A stretch of DNA of 64,000 nt, from NCBI RefSeq assembly GCF_023898315.1, contig NC_064617.1, positions 718,473,202 to 718,537,201 on the forward strand, read 5' to 3'. The position numbers were made by a program, and so were the translations under genes. This stretch comes from Schistocerca nitens. Lineage: Eukaryota; Arthropoda; Insecta; Orthoptera; Acrididae. Below the pieces are notes generated by a model. That model made no database searches, had not been told where the DNA came from, and saw only the letters and a list, made by a program, of their open reading frames with translations. The first letter of the stretch is position 1. Each line of letters begins with the position of its first letter. Positions 10,280 to 21,949 of the stretch are shown piece by piece.

Positions 10280-11068
10280 TCAAAAAATTGCCCACAAAAT
10301 TTTTATACGCTTACCTTCTACTGATTGTGCATGGTCTCCGAAATACTCTCCGCCATAATTGACTGATAGCTCCCAACGCCGTTTCCAGTCTTGGTACGCC
10401 TCTTGCTGGATCGCGCGAGGCTCCGTCTGCGAATTTTCTTTTATCTCGTCTATCGTTGCAAATCTTCGTACTTTCAACGGTGTTCTCAACTTTGGAAATA
10501 AGAAAAAGTCCCCGCGGGCCAGGTCTGGAGAGCACGGAGGATGAAGCAGCACAGTGATTTCGTTTTTTGTACAATAGTCACGCACCAACAGGGATGAATG
10601 TGCGGGTGTGTTATCGTGATGCAAGAGCCACGAATTGTCTCGCCACATTGCAGGCCGTTTCCTTCTCACATTTTCTCGCAGGCGTCGCAATACGCCCCGA
10701 TAGTACCATCGATTAACAGTTTGTCCCTGTAGCACGAATTCTTGATGAACTAATCCTTCAAAGTCGAAGAAAACTATCAGTATGGCTCTGACATTTGACC
10801 TGACGATTTATTTTTTTTTTTTGTCTTGGAGAAACTTTCCCAACCCATTGTGGAGACTGAACCTTGGTCTCAACATCATACTGTTGACCCATGCATCATC
10901 ACCAGTTATGATTCTCTTAAGGAACATTTCGTTCTCATTTGCGCGATTCAAAAGCTCTTCACAGATTGCCAGGCGAAGGTCTTTCTGGTCTTGACTCACA
11001 AGCGGTGGGACGAACTTGGCAGCAACACGGTACATTCCAAGATGCTGTGTCAGGATTTCATGACATGA
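10280..11068 (-). pseudogene. Mariner-like transposase relic (DD34D)
   Basis: Two minus-strand pieces make up this relic. The upstream piece (11035-10808) carries the first catalytic Asp in RIITGDDAWV. The downstream piece (10735-10280, 151 residues) carries the second Asp in LHHDNTPAHSS and the third in SPDLARGDFFLFPK, with 34 residues between them, as in mariner. The frame between the pieces is broken at a run of about 12 A on the coding strand (10810-10822). The N-terminal DNA-binding region is missing: it is cut at about 11068, where an RTE fragment begins. All three catalytic positions are kept, but the gene cannot be expressed as one protein. Confidence 0.88.
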
Positions 11069-11860
11069 TTCAGCTGGACATGATGCGCCTCTCTACTCTA
11101 GTCTATCCTGTGCAAGCCTCATTTTGCGATACTTATTGCTACCTATACCAATTTGAAACTGCTTACTGTATTCATCTCTTGGCCTCGCCCTCCAATTCCC
11201 CCCTCCCCCCCCCCCCTCCCCAGTCCCAAACTTACCTCCAGTACCAAACTGATGATTCTTTGATGCATCAGAATGTGTCCACCGATCCCTTCTTTTTAGT
11301 GTAGTTCTGTAATAAATTTCTTTTCTCCCCAATTCAATTTGCTACATTCCCAATAGTCACGTGATGTGCCCGTCTGATCTTCTGCATTCTTCTATAACAC
11401 CTCATTTCAGAAGTTTCTCTCCTTTTCTTGCCCGAACTGCTTACCGTTTACCTTTCATTTAGGAACAAAACTGCACTCCAGAAAAATACTTCCGGAAAAT
11501 ACTACCTAACACTTAAATTTACATTGCATGTTAATACATTCCTCTTTCATCAGAAATGTTTTCCTTGTTGCAGCAAGTCTGCATTTTATATCCTCTCTAC
11601 TTGGGACACCACCAGTTATTTCGCTGCACATATGGCAAAACTCATCTAACATTTTTAGTGTCTCATTTCTTACTCTAATTCCCTCAGCATCATCTGATTT
11701 AGTTCGACTACATTCCATTGCTCTTGTTTCACTTCTGTAGATGCTAGCTTATAACGTCCTGTCAAGTCACTGTCCAGTCCGTCCAACTACTCTTCAACGT
11801 CCTTTTCTGCCTCAGACGGAATTAAAATGTCGTCGCGAGACTTCAAAGTTTTCATGTGTC
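11069..11860 (-). pseudogene. RTE-like LINE 3' fragment
   Basis: Minus-strand remnant of the C-terminal half of the RTE-like ORF. It runs from a degraded FADD region (here SRDD near 11838) through ECSRTKSDDAEGIRVRNETL to the GRPRDEYSKQ segment and the 'Q-S-G' end next to the mariner relic. A poly-C insertion near 11196-11218 and several indels break it. It truncates the mariner at 11068. Confidence 0.85.
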
Positions 11861-11997
11861 CGTATGCTCGAAAAGCTACTGAAAACAACCTGGCAAATTA
11901 AACTGGCCGTTACACTATTTAGCATGAGAGTCTTCAGCAGATAAACTAAACTATTTCCCGAAAACTTTAAGCTATTGAAATAAGGTTGGTGCAAATG

Positions 11998-12197
11998 GCT
12001 CTGAGCACTATGGGACTCAACTGCTGTGGTCATAAGTCCCCTAGAACTTAGAACTACTTAAACCTAACTAACCTAAGGACAGCACACAACACCCAGCCAT
12101 CACGAGGCAGAGAAAATCCCTGACCCCGCCGGGAATCAAACCCGGGAACCCGGGCGTGGGAAGCGAGAACGCTACCGCACGACCACGAGATGCGGGC
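11998..12197 (-). mobile_element. Full-length SINE with tRNA-Gly-like head and 14-bp target-site duplication
   Basis: On the minus strand the head reads TCGTGCGGTAGCGTTCTCGC, loop TTCCCAC, then GGGTTCGATTCCCGGC (B box). This resembles tRNA-Gly with anticodon CCC. It continues with AGGGATTTTCTCTGCCTCGTG and the common tail (TTAGGTTAGTTAGGTTTAAG to CAGAGCCATTTGCACC). Flanking duplications ATTGAAATAAGGTT lie at 11984-11997 and 12198-12211. The head differs from that of the other SINEs here while the tail is shared. Confidence 0.93.
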
Positions 12198-12211
12198 ATT
12201 GAAATAAGGTT

Positions 12212-13457
12212 CCCGACAAGTGATTGTACGGATAGCGATCAATATTTGCACCTCTTCGAATGCCTGTGCTTCAATACCTATTAACATACTGAAATAACAG
12301 TTTTTTGTTGACTCATATATTCAGTTGAATGGCATTCGAGAGCAATTAAAAACATTAGTATAACAACAACATGTTTGTTGTATGAACTTATCTTTCGAAT
12401 TTTAGAATGAAAGGAGAGAAACGTGGTAAACACACGTACACGGTGATTCTGCCGCGTTACCCACGTGGCAAAACAAGTAAAACTGCGCTGATCTGACAGA
12501 TTTAACCTACATGTTTTTGAAAAAAATTGCATCTATAATTTTAATAAGCTCATATCGCAATATTCCTCTTTCCAAAAGTAGCTGAATAACGTCCCTACAC
12601 CGTATATTCATAATTTGTTACAAGTTTAAACGACTCACAAGATGTTCCCTCTATTTTAGGTACTTTAGCTTGACTCTGAATTCTTACAGGTTACATACCT
12701 GAGATTTTCCATTGTAGGACTATGAAACGTTTGCAATTGACCACTAGTTGGCGCTGTTGAGATGTGCAATAACTATTGATTTAGAATTCCCATTTGTTAT
12801 AGTTAAAAGAGTGGCAGCTCAGCAATTATCCAAATCGTTTGTTTACAGTAAGTGCTTAAAGAAACTATTTTCGTAACACTCTTACATAACAACAATGGCT
12901 CGAATTGCAATGTACTGCTATTGGTAAGTAACCATCTTCAGAAACATTGGTACCACTGTATTGTGTCAATTCAAAAAGTTACGAGACTGGATTAACAAAC
13001 AAAAACAAATTGAGAAAAGTTAAGATGGTGGTTTTAATGTTTCGCACGGAACGTTCATACAGCCATATGAAACCGCAGAAAAATCGTTCTTTGCGATGTA
13101 GTTTGATGTTGTTTAATCTCTACGTCACATTCGGACCTTCTTCAGTCTTGGCGAACCATCGGAGACCCGTTCTACACTTCATCGTTTTATAACAGGTCCA
13201 TATTGATAACAGGATGTCCTGTAAGCTATGGCAATTTTTTCGGAAAAGAATTTTTCGCGTTTCCATTCCAATCACGTTGCGGCAGGCGTCCACGCGTTGT
13301 TTTGATCGGGGAGTCCAGGTGTGCGGGGTAAACTTTGCACACACTATTCTCTCTTTCGAAACATTCTGCAGAATGTACTGAATACTTGATTTAGAGATAT
13401 TGCGTAATTGCTATTTGTGACACAACAATGTCGACACAATACGGCTGCACATCCGCT
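12212..13457. other. Unassigned non-coding sequence
   Basis: About 1.2 kb with only short open frames and no motif, inverted ends or tandem structure that I can support. Confidence 0.4.
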
Positions 13458-13469
13458 ACTTAACACTGC

Positions 13470-13671
13470 AGCCGGCTGGTGTGGCCGTGCGGTTCTAGGC
13501 GCTTCAGTCTGGAACCGCGTGACCGCTACGGTCGCAGGTTCGAATCCTGCCTCGGGCATGGATGTGTGTGATGTCCTTAGGTTAGTTAGGTTTAAGTAGT
13601 TCTAAGTTCTAGGGGACTGATGACCACAGATGTTAAGTCCCATAGTGCTCAGATCCATTTGAACCATTTCA
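13470..13671 (+). mobile_element. Full-length SINE, Leu/Ser-like tRNA head, 12-bp target-site duplication
   Basis: GCCGGCTGGTGTGGCCGTGCGG (A-box region), variable-arm-like GGAACCGCGTGACC, B box GGTTCGAATCC, CCTCGGGCA, then the body GATGTCCTTAGGTTAGTTAG and tail CTCAGATCCATTTGAACC. Duplications ACTTAACACTGC lie at 13458-13469 and 13672-13683. This is the commonest SINE form in the window. An internal RNA polymerase III promoter is expected from the A and B boxes. Confidence 0.93.
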
Positions 13672-13683
13672 ACTTAACACTGC

Positions 13684-14483
13684 CTGTTTATAAGTGACTG
13701 CTCGAATGCGCATCTATTGTTAATAGAGTTGTTGGTTCTAGCTGCCACTGAAGTTACTGCGCTGACGTCGCTTAGATACCAAGAATAAAAACAGTAACGG
13801 AACATTTTGCTCGGACATTATATTCGTATGAGCCGGAAACAAAGCAGCATTAGTCAGATGTTTGGATGTTCCAAAGTGAACCTAACTGACAACAGCCGTT
13901 AATTCGCAGAGCATTTATTATAAAATGATTGCCTGTTCGTTGGTTTTACTGGACGTGTCACGACCATTACTTTTTTAGAGAATTAGAGGATTAACGTCGA
14001 ATGGTAACCAACTATTTGTTTGAGCCAAGGCACCTGCGAAATCTGCTGAAACAACCGAAAACAGCGCGTCATTCTTCAGTATGACAAAGCCAGCTGTCAC
14101 ACGGCGCATCAAACGGCTGATTAGTTGACGGATGAAACAATAAACTGATGTCTAGTTACCCATAATTACCTTATTCATCGCCTGACGACTTCTTTTTGTT
14201 AACTTGTGACAAACAACAAACACACGAACAGCGAGTTTCATCACATCAAGAAGCCGCTAAATCCCTCAAAAACCATGATTTTTAAGTGCCATCATCAGAG
14301 TGGTAAGGATGTTTTCGGAATTGGTTCGAATGCTTCCAAAAGTGTATAAATTTTAAAGGCCATTCTTTTGAGAAAAAAATCGAACGATTTGTACAAGAAA
14401 TGTTTTTGTTTCATTGCTTTCGTAAAAACTTAATAGGAGTCCCATCTTAGTACTGGCAGAACGTCGGAAGAGCGACTATATAC
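13684..14483. other. Unassigned non-coding sequence
   Basis: No open frame of note and no recognised element. It ends where a Tc1-type tip begins. Confidence 0.4.
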
Positions 14484-14486
14484 ACA

Positions 14487-14665
14487 CTATCTCATCAAAA
14501 ATATTTGGACACCCCTAACTAATGAGGAATTGACCACCAGGTTTCACGAGAGGCGGACCCGCCAAGTATAAAAAGGACGCGCTGTGTGCTGTATTGTCAG
14601 TAGAGAGCAGTAACAACAGACTGGGTCGGGCAGGAGAGCTCAGTGACGTACAACTTAAAATTACA
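14487..14665 (+). mobile_element. Terminal fragment of a second Tc1-like family
   Basis: CACTATCTCATCAAAAATAT followed by TTGGACACCCCTAA is the inverted-repeat tip of a Tc1-like family I recognise in insect genomes. The 5' UTR-like part continues to about 14665 with TATAAAAAGGACGCG. No transposase follows; a SINE (14681-14868) sits inside it and no opposite tip is seen. Confidence 0.6.
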
Positions 14666-14680
14666 TGATAGTTGACGTCT

Positions 14681-14868
14681 GCCGGCCGCGGTGGTCTCGC
14701 GGTTCTAGGCGCGCAGTCCGGAACCGCGCGACTGCTACGGTCGCAGGTTCGAATCCTGCCTCGGGCATGGATGTGTGTGATGTCCATAGGTTAGTTAGGT
14801 TTAACTAGTTCTAAGTTCTAGAGGACTGATGACCTAAGATGTTAAGTCCCATAGTGCTCAGAGCCATT
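14681..14868 (+). mobile_element. Full-length SINE with 16-bp target-site duplication
   Basis: The Leu/Ser-like head (GCCGGCCGCGGTGGTCTCGCGG, B box GGTTCGAATCC) is followed by the standard body and tail ending CAGAGCCATT. The duplication TGATAGTTGACGTCTG lies at 14666-14681 and 14869-14884; its last G overlaps the first base of the SINE. It is inserted in the Tc1-type fragment starting at 14487. Confidence 0.93.
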
Positions 14869-14884
14869 TGATAGTTGACGTCTG

Positions 14885-16279
14885 TCACTTGCCGCTACGG
14901 TGTTGCCACATCGGCCGCCGGTTACCGCTCGTTACAGGTAACACAAAATACGGCAAGTCACTTCACAAATGCTTTTAATGTTGGAGCAATGTTGGAAATG
15001 GATGCCGCAAGGTAGTCGGGAATGCTACGTGATCTGCCGACAGTTGATTTTAAGAGACCAATGCATGAACTGCGGCAGATGACGCGTTCTGAAGCCCTGA
15101 CTTTAAAACTCGTGTCCTAAGCTAACCACAACCTCGCGCTGTGTAATGCGTCCGAGAAAGCGGCTGTCAGCAATCTGCGGCAGAACTAAACTCACGATCG
15201 CTTTGTTCATGGTGTTTAAGACTAACCTCCACGAACAAACTCAAGATAGGAATAGTTTAGTTTCGGCGCTAAGAGCAAACATGTAATTTCTCGCTGTCAT
15301 TGGTTTACCTGAAACTATCCTCTCACTGAGTACACGAGCTGCCTAGCGATAAGTAGGCCTGGTTAGCATTTGGTTGCAGATTATAGTCGACACAGGCAGA
15401 TTCCAGAAATAAGAACAAAAAAGTCAATACGATGATGAAAATGACATATCAAAGAATTAGGAGTAAAAAATTACGTTTAAATCAATAACTAAATGCAAAT
15501 TTTAATCAAACTCTTTTGATTAGATTTAGAAATAACAAAATTTCGCGAAATCTGACGAGACTCGAACTTACGACCGTCAACATGACAAGTTACTAAGCTA
15601 ACCATTACCCTTTTTTGTGTTGATCTCGTTTTGTTCTTTATTGTTCGTTGCTTTTTTTTTTCGGGGCGGACGACCCATGAAACCCCTCCAAGTTCATCAT
15701 TGATCCTTTCATTCGATGTGTTCGGGCATGTGTCAAAATTATGGCTGAATGTTAGTAAGTACCGCAAATTCATATAAGGGAGGGTAACGCAATGTAATGA
15801 ATGGAAGCAACGAATTTTTCACATGACCAGACCATAATCGATTGACCAAATAACACATGAAACGCAAAGAAATCTGTGTTTACATGCATCTGCACTCTAC
15901 ACTGAGTAGTCTTTTCGTCTCGTGTTTTAGGAATCGCACAGGCATCTTTTGGAATCAGGAGAACGCCAGAAGGTATGCGGAACGAAAGCGACTTTAATCA
16001 AAGTCAGACAGGTAGTTGAAAGTGAAATGGTAGTATCTCCGTGTGACATAACGTGACTAAGAACGTCTGTAGCTCCTGCTGGTGACTCATCGTGCAGCAG
16101 CGTAACGGTTTCGCGGGAAGAGTGATATACGAGAGTAGATGAATTCGTCATCGTGTGCATGCCTAACAGCGGAAACGGGTGGCAACTGGTAACACTGTAA
16201 GAAATGCAGGTCCTTTCTTGTATGTTCTTCTGAAATATGCAGCTTGTTTCAAACAGATACATTCGATTTTACAAGATTA
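14885..16279. other. Unassigned sequence with one weak tRNA-like segment
   Basis: Mostly unrecognised. On the minus strand at about 15551-15610 a tRNA-like stretch occurs (TGGTTAGCTTAGTAAC as A-box-like, AGTTCGAGTC as B-box-like). Its stems do not pair well enough for a tRNA gene, so a SINE head or chance is more likely. A run of T at about 15651-15660 follows. Confidence 0.3.
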
Positions 16280-16576
16280 TACAGGATGAACCAGAACTCC
16301 ACTGACAAACTTTCAGAGATTGTAGAATGGACCAAAACAAGAAAAAAAGAAAAAGAAAAAATTCCAGTACATTAGGGCATTAAAGTGCATACTGTAAATG
16401 CTATGAACATTTGTTCAGTAGAAGAGATGTGTTTCACAGTAGCAGACTTTAACGAGTGCTCATAGCTCTTAAGGAATGCACTTTAGAATCCATGTGTTAC
16501 TGGATATTTTTCTCCTGTTTTGGTCCATGCTGCCACCTCTGAAATTTTTGTCGGTGGAGTTATGTTTCACCCTGTA
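16280..16576. mobile_element. MITE with long inverted ends
   Basis: The left end is TACAGGATGAACCAGAACTC then CACTGACAAA. The right end is TTTGTCGGTGGAGTTATGTT then TCACCCTGTA. They are near-perfect inverted complements for about 30 bases. Inner segments also pair (GGACCAAAACA with TGTTTTGGTCC), giving a long hairpin of about 297 bases. There is no coding capacity. TA at both outer edges suggests a Tc1/mariner-type source. Confidence 0.85.
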
Positions 16577-17040
16577 TGCTATGCAGTACATGAATCAAGA
16601 AACTTGCTGTGAATTTTTCTTACGGCACGACATTATAAAGTATTTATTTTCAAAAGACCTACCCGACTTAACAAAGGTGTATCTTCCACTTCTATCTGTG
16701 TACAACCTTGCGGTACAGAAGTTATTAAATACACGGGAAACCGCGCCTAAAACATATGGAAGACCAAGCAGGTAATTGCCCTTGTCAGCTGTTTTTAAAA
16801 AAAATCTGACACATTTTCCTATAAAACACATCTCTGCGAGAATAACCGAAAAGTATTCAAAAGTAAATGACCAGCTAAGTCACACATGAAGTACATGTTT
16901 TATAGGACACCGCACGAGGTTTTTTTAAAAAAAAAATGGATGATGGCAACTACCAGTAGTGGGGTAATGGGAGCATCAGGACAATTTTGGTATCAAACTG
17001 ATATGCAAATTAATTAAACTGATCAATTAATTAACCCCCT
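16577..17040. other. Unassigned sequence
   Basis: No supported gene. A run of A (about 16930-16936) and short AT-rich tracts precede the SINE at 17041. Confidence 0.4.
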
Positions 17041-17211
17041 GCCAGCCGGGGTAGCCGAGTGGTTCTAGACGCTACAGTCTGGAACCGATCCTGCCTCGGG
17101 TATGGATGTGTGTGATGTCATTAGGTTAGTTAGGTTTAAGTAGTTCTAAGTTCTAGGGGACTGATGACCTCAGAAGTTAAGTCCCATAGTGCTCAGAGCC
17201 ATTTGAACCAT
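17041..17211 (+). mobile_element. SINE with internal deletion in the tRNA head
   Basis: GCCAGCCGGGGTAGCCGAGTGG is followed by CTGGAACCGATCCTGCCTCGGG. About 25-30 bases spanning the variable arm and most of the B box are missing compared with the SINE at 13470. Body and tail are normal up to CATTTGAACC. Possible flanks are ATTAACCCCC on the left and ATTACCCCCC on the right. Loss of the B box should weaken polymerase III transcription of this copy. Confidence 0.88.
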
Positions 17212-18019
17212 TTTTGTATTACCCCCCCCCCGCCCTATTGCAAGCCCCACCCCCAGATGATGTCATGTGTTTTCCTCATCTGGTATGTCGGTCCCAGCCT
17301 CTTGCTCCCTCACCCCTCCCCACCTACCCTTTTGATGGGAACTTCATTGTTCCAGGGCTGTGCTGATGTCCCCCCCCCCCCCCAGATTCCCTGCCCCCCC
17401 AACCGGGAACTGGCGGGAAATCAAAAATGGCGGTGCCCTTTCCGGGATTCGAGCCCTGGGGTTTCTGGAGAGAAAAAAAAAACTGAAGTAAAGATCGGTC
17501 CTAATTACGTAATTAGTCATAAACATGTCCTAATTACTCAACTATATGCATGGTGTTAGTCAAGGAGTGCCTAAAATCGCAATACCGTTCAAAAATTGAT
17601 GATACGATACAATTGGTGTTATCCTGCTGGGAAAAAATTTCGCAATATGACTCGAAACTATTGGAGACATACTCAAACTCTACCTTTCACCTATAAGCTG
17701 GTAGGAAAAAAGCTGGGGTGTAAGGTACTATCTTTACTCTATTTTGGCGGGAAATATGATCAACTGATGAGATGTTGGTGTTGGCCAGAGCGGAGTTTAA
17801 TACTTGTATTACCTGTAAGCATACAGCTGAGGACTGTAACTATCTGTGTTTATGGTAACTTTAGGGACCACTACAGACTCCTCACTGTATGGCCCAGGTA
17901 ATCGAAGCCAATACAAGCTACCGGAACTGTTGGAAAATACTTCACTGCTATAATTACACATCGAAATTGTCATGAAAAATAAAAAAAACAGCACTCATAA
18001 TGAATAAATCATAACACCA
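17212..18019. other. C-rich tracts and unassigned sequence
   Basis: Contains poly-C runs at 17221-17231 and 17371-17385, C-rich words such as CCTCACCCCTCCCC, then AT-balanced sequence with no open frame of note. The phrases GGCGGGAAATCAAAAATGGC (17413-17432) and TTTTGGCGGGAAATAT (17741-17756) recall each other and the CCCGCCATTTTTGTC motif at 28.0-28.2 kb. Confidence 0.4.
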
Positions 18020-18021
18020 CA

Positions 18022-18990
18022 TGTTGTTGTTGTTGTGGTCTTCAGTCCTGAGACTGGTTTGATGCAGCTCTCCATGCTACTCTATCCTGTGCAAGCTTCT
18101 TCATCTCCCAGTACCTACTGCAACCTACATCCTTCTGAATCTGCTTAGTGTATTGATCTCTTGGTCTTCCTCTACGATTTTTACCCTCCACGCTGCCCTC
18201 CAGTGCTAAATTTGTGATCCCTTGATGCCTCAAAACATGTCCTACCAACCGATCCCTTCTTCTAGTCAAGTTGTGCCACAAACTTCTCTTCTCCCCAATC
18301 CTATTCAATACCTCCTCATTAGTTACGTGATCTACCCACCTTATCTTCAGCATTCTTCTGTAGCACCACATTTCGAAAGCTTCTATTCTCTTCTTGTCCA
18401 AACTAGTTATCGTCCATGTTTCACTTCCATACATGGCTACACTCCATACAAATACTTTCAGGAACGACTTCCTGACACTTAAATCTATACTCGATGTTAA
18501 CAAATTTCTCTTCTTCAGAAACGATTTCCTTGCCATTGCCAGTCTACATTTTATATCCTCTCTACTTCGACCATCATCAGTTATTTTACTCCCTAAATAG
18601 CAAAACTCCTTTACTACTTTAAGTGTCTCATTTCCTAATCTAATCCCCTCAGCATTACCCGATTTAATTTGACTACATTCCATTATCCTCATTTTGCTTT
18701 TGTTGATGTTCATATTATATCCTCCTTTCAAGACGCTGTCCATTCCGTTCAACTGCTCTTCCAAGTCCTTTGCTGTCTCTGACAGAATTACAATGTCATC
18801 GGCGAACCTCAAAGTTTTTACTTCTTCTCCATGAATTTTAATACGTACTCCGAATTTTTCTTTTGTTTCCTTTACTGCTTGCTCAATATACAGATTGAAT
18901 AACATCGGGGAGAGGCTACAACCCTGTCTCACTCCTTTCCCAACCACTGCTTCCCTTTCATGCCCCTTGACTCTTACTGCATGCACTGGG
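18022..18990 (-). mobile_element. 5'-truncated RTE-like LINE, 3' end with long open frame
   Basis: The minus-strand frame 18986-18042 (314 residues) is open. It holds GVRQGCSLSPMLFNLYIEQ (RT motif region), FADD at residues 61-64 (catalytic metal-binding motif), LNGMDSVLKGGYNMNINKSK, the post-RT region with FEMWCYRRMLKIRWVDHV, and the end GRPRDQYTKQIQ to SNQSQD. The stop is followed by CCACAACAACAACA, the short (CAA)n tail typical of RTE-type LINEs. The 5' part of RT and the whole endonuclease are missing, so it cannot move alone. The intact frame suggests recent arrival or a recently active family. The 5' edge at about 18990 is approximate, and I did not find clear target-site duplications. 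Confidence 0.92.
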
Positions 18991-21561
18991 GAAATTCGTC
19001 ATCCTAAAAGAGTGCAGATGGGTGGCAGCTAAACATGTGTTCTCCTCGATGTAAGGCCGAGCACTATCGAAATTATGGGCACTCGTACCTCCCCTCATCC
19101 CTGCCCCTCCCTCCTTCCCTCCCTCCCTTCCTCCCTCCACCTACTGTGGGGCACAGGCCTTTTCAAACAATCAACTGCCAAGAAGCGCCTCGCTGTTTTT
19201 TCTACAGCCTGCCACCCTCCCGCCAGCAGAGGAGCGGCACCCAGCCCGCCTTGAGGCGATAGACCTACGACAACATAAAAGAGTGTAAAGTCAACTGAAT
19301 ACAAGATAAATGAGCGCCACCACGCCCGACATACCATGGCCTGATGGGGCACAGCAACTACACACTTACACACACTGGACCATCACCACACCACCCGCAC
19401 AAGTGCCCACTGTGAAAACACTGCGCTGTAACAATTGCATTTAACGTCAATGCATCTCTTATAACAAGTGCCTATTAAAAAGGAAAACACAACTGCAATG
19501 ATAATAAATGTCCTCTTTCCACAAAAATAGGTACAGTCCATTTTCTTTTAGTTTTATGAACAAAGTAGGTATAGTTTTTATGTTTGACTACAGGATGCAG
19601 TTCACTTCTCATTATTTTGCAACATCCAATTAAGTGCACTGCCACCGATTACAGATGACCATAATGTAGAGGTAAGTCTGTACACCCGATATACACGTCC
19701 ACCCTGCATAAAATTGAGAAAAAAACTTCCACTATTTTGCTGTGAAAACTACTGATCACATACAGAATGCTCTCATTACTTCGAAATCGTCATCAGAGTT
19801 AAGAAAATGCGAGAATTTAAACTCCATAGGTAAAACATCTGTGTTAAGCAATTTCTTTCAGCTTGATCCACAAATTATACGACCCGAGAGCATCTCTTGC
19901 ATTTATATCGGTGTCAGTAAATAAACTGTCATGCATGTGTGCATTACAAACATTTCAGACATATGAAATAACATGAGAAAATACAATCTTCTGTGCCATT
20001 TGCTCACATGTTGGAAAAAACAGAATCATTTTAAGCTTGACAACAACAAGCTATAATTTAAGAGGGCATTGCTGTTTTGTACACTATGGCAGGTTCCGTT
20101 TTACCAATGAAAAGCTATATTACACCTGCATTTACGAAACAAATTGTGAGGGCCTGTCTTATAATAGAACCTCCTATAAGATTTTACTGTGTCTCTCTCT
20201 CTTCAAATACCGTCTGCATGCTTGCATTTGACATTTTTGACCCATAACTCCTCTCTATCGTCCTGCGTGTAAAACTTCTGTCATACAACAAATGTTCAGT
20301 CGCAATAGCAGCAGATTCTTGAATTCTAGTTTTGTAAGCAAGTTGATCTCCACAGCCTGTTTCATGCAATCTAGTCACATGTTGGGGAAAACATCTTTGA
20401 ACCCTATCCCATATGTACTGCATTACAGACCATCCTCTAGACATGATTCCATATACAATGCATGGTGGATAAACCAGTAGGAGGACTAGGTGAGGTTTGT
20501 GTTAGTCATCCATGACACACACATGGAGATAGACGTACAAAAAATAGAGCAAATGCATTGCATCTATAGAATATTTGGTTCTGAGTGATTGGGCACATAC
20601 GAGTGCAGTACCATACCGTCTGACTAATGTGCTGCTCTGTGCTGTATGTAAGAATAACACTCATGAAGGACTCCAATGGACATCTAGCACACAAAATAGT
20701 CGAACTGGGATGATTATGTACCATCATCGTGGATCTTTAATAGTATAGAAAGAGGTGTGATATGTGCAACAGAATGCCTTAATTTATTATTATTATTGGA
20801 GAATTTAGACAACACTGTTACAAAATATTGGTGATATAACTTGCACCTAAAATCTTATGCTCTTTAGCAGGATGAATTTAAATGTGCTTACATCCTCTAC
20901 AGAGTCGTTTTGCAAAAATAATGTGCAAGTGGTTCAAATCAAGACTTTGTGATTGTTAATATGCATGCATACACTCTATATGTATGTGTGTAGAGCTGTC
21001 AGTGGCAGACGGCTGTGATTCAAATGCATAAATTGCTAACTGTTTGTCTATAAATTACGTTGCAGGGGTGTGTAATCTGCAGGTATGGGGAGGGGAAACT
21101 GTCATGTTTCAGAATACTAAGTGCAGTCAACACACTGTCAACTTAAAAACAACTTATTACTAGGATAAAAGAAAGTACCCAAAATCTACAGTTTGTAGAA
21201 CTCCTGACATCGTTGTGGGGACGTATCAGAGTTGGAAGGTGTAAACAAAAGTAACAAAGAACATCTGGTAAGCAATAAGAGCATATACTTATGGGTAAAA
21301 AAAAAAATCAGAGCAGCAGCAGAAGTCAACTCTGTACAGATGTCAACTCTCTGTTGCAGATCCCTACACAGTAGAGTGGAAGTCACTAATTTTATCGATT
21401 TTGTATCCCTTCTCCTCATGTGATCATGACATCACTTCTCACCACATATTCTGAAATTGCTTGTAAGACCGGACCATTCACTGAACCCATCACTGGTGAA
21501 CCATCTTCAGACACTGTCCCGAACAGATAGTGAGTGGACTCACCTTCTCGCCCTATCTCAG
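18991..21561. other. Unassigned region with a CT tract
   Basis: A pyrimidine tract of CCCTCCTT units lies at 19092-19141. The rest has only short open frames, such as minus 20444-20184, with no motif I know. No transposon ends were recognised. Confidence 0.4.
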
Positions 21562-21574
21562 CCATAATGCGTGG

Positions 21575-21752
21575 TCTAGGCGCGCAGTCCGGAACCGTGT
21601 GACTGCTACGGTCGCAGGTTCGAATCCTGCCTCGGGCATGGATGTGTGTGATGTCCTTAGGTTAGTTAGGTTTAAGTAGTTCTAAGTTCTAGGGGACTGA
21701 TGACCTCAGCAGTTGAGTCCCATAGTGCTCAGAGCCATTTGAACCATTTGAA
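21575..21752 (+). mobile_element. 5'-truncated SINE with 14-bp target-site duplication
   Basis: It starts inside the tRNA head (TCTAGGCGCGCAGTCCGG), keeps the B box and ends CATTTGAACCATTTGAA. Duplications CCATAATGCGTGGT lie at 21562-21575 and 21753-21766. It again shows target-primed insertion with 5' truncation. Confidence 0.9.
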
Positions 21753-21949
21753 CCATAATGCGTGGTGGGTCCACCTCTTGGCCACAATGTGTGGTGTATC
21801 AACTTTCAAACACCATCCCGGCTGTAACTTCTCTTCAGATGTACTGCCTACTGAGTTCTTCCTTACTGCTGTATCTATAGCCTTAGAGAACTTAAAGTGT
21901 ATCTCGTCATTCATTAGTACTTCCGTAACCCACTTCTTTGCATATTGAT

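Noticed and set aside
13470..13550. tRNA-Leu or tRNA-Ser genes at the GGTTCGAATCC sites
   Set aside because: All such sites are followed by the same SINE body and most have target-site duplications; they are SINE heads.
20184..20444. Minus-strand 86-residue frame as a small gene
   Set aside because: No known motif or supporting context; similar frames arise by chance in 64 kb.
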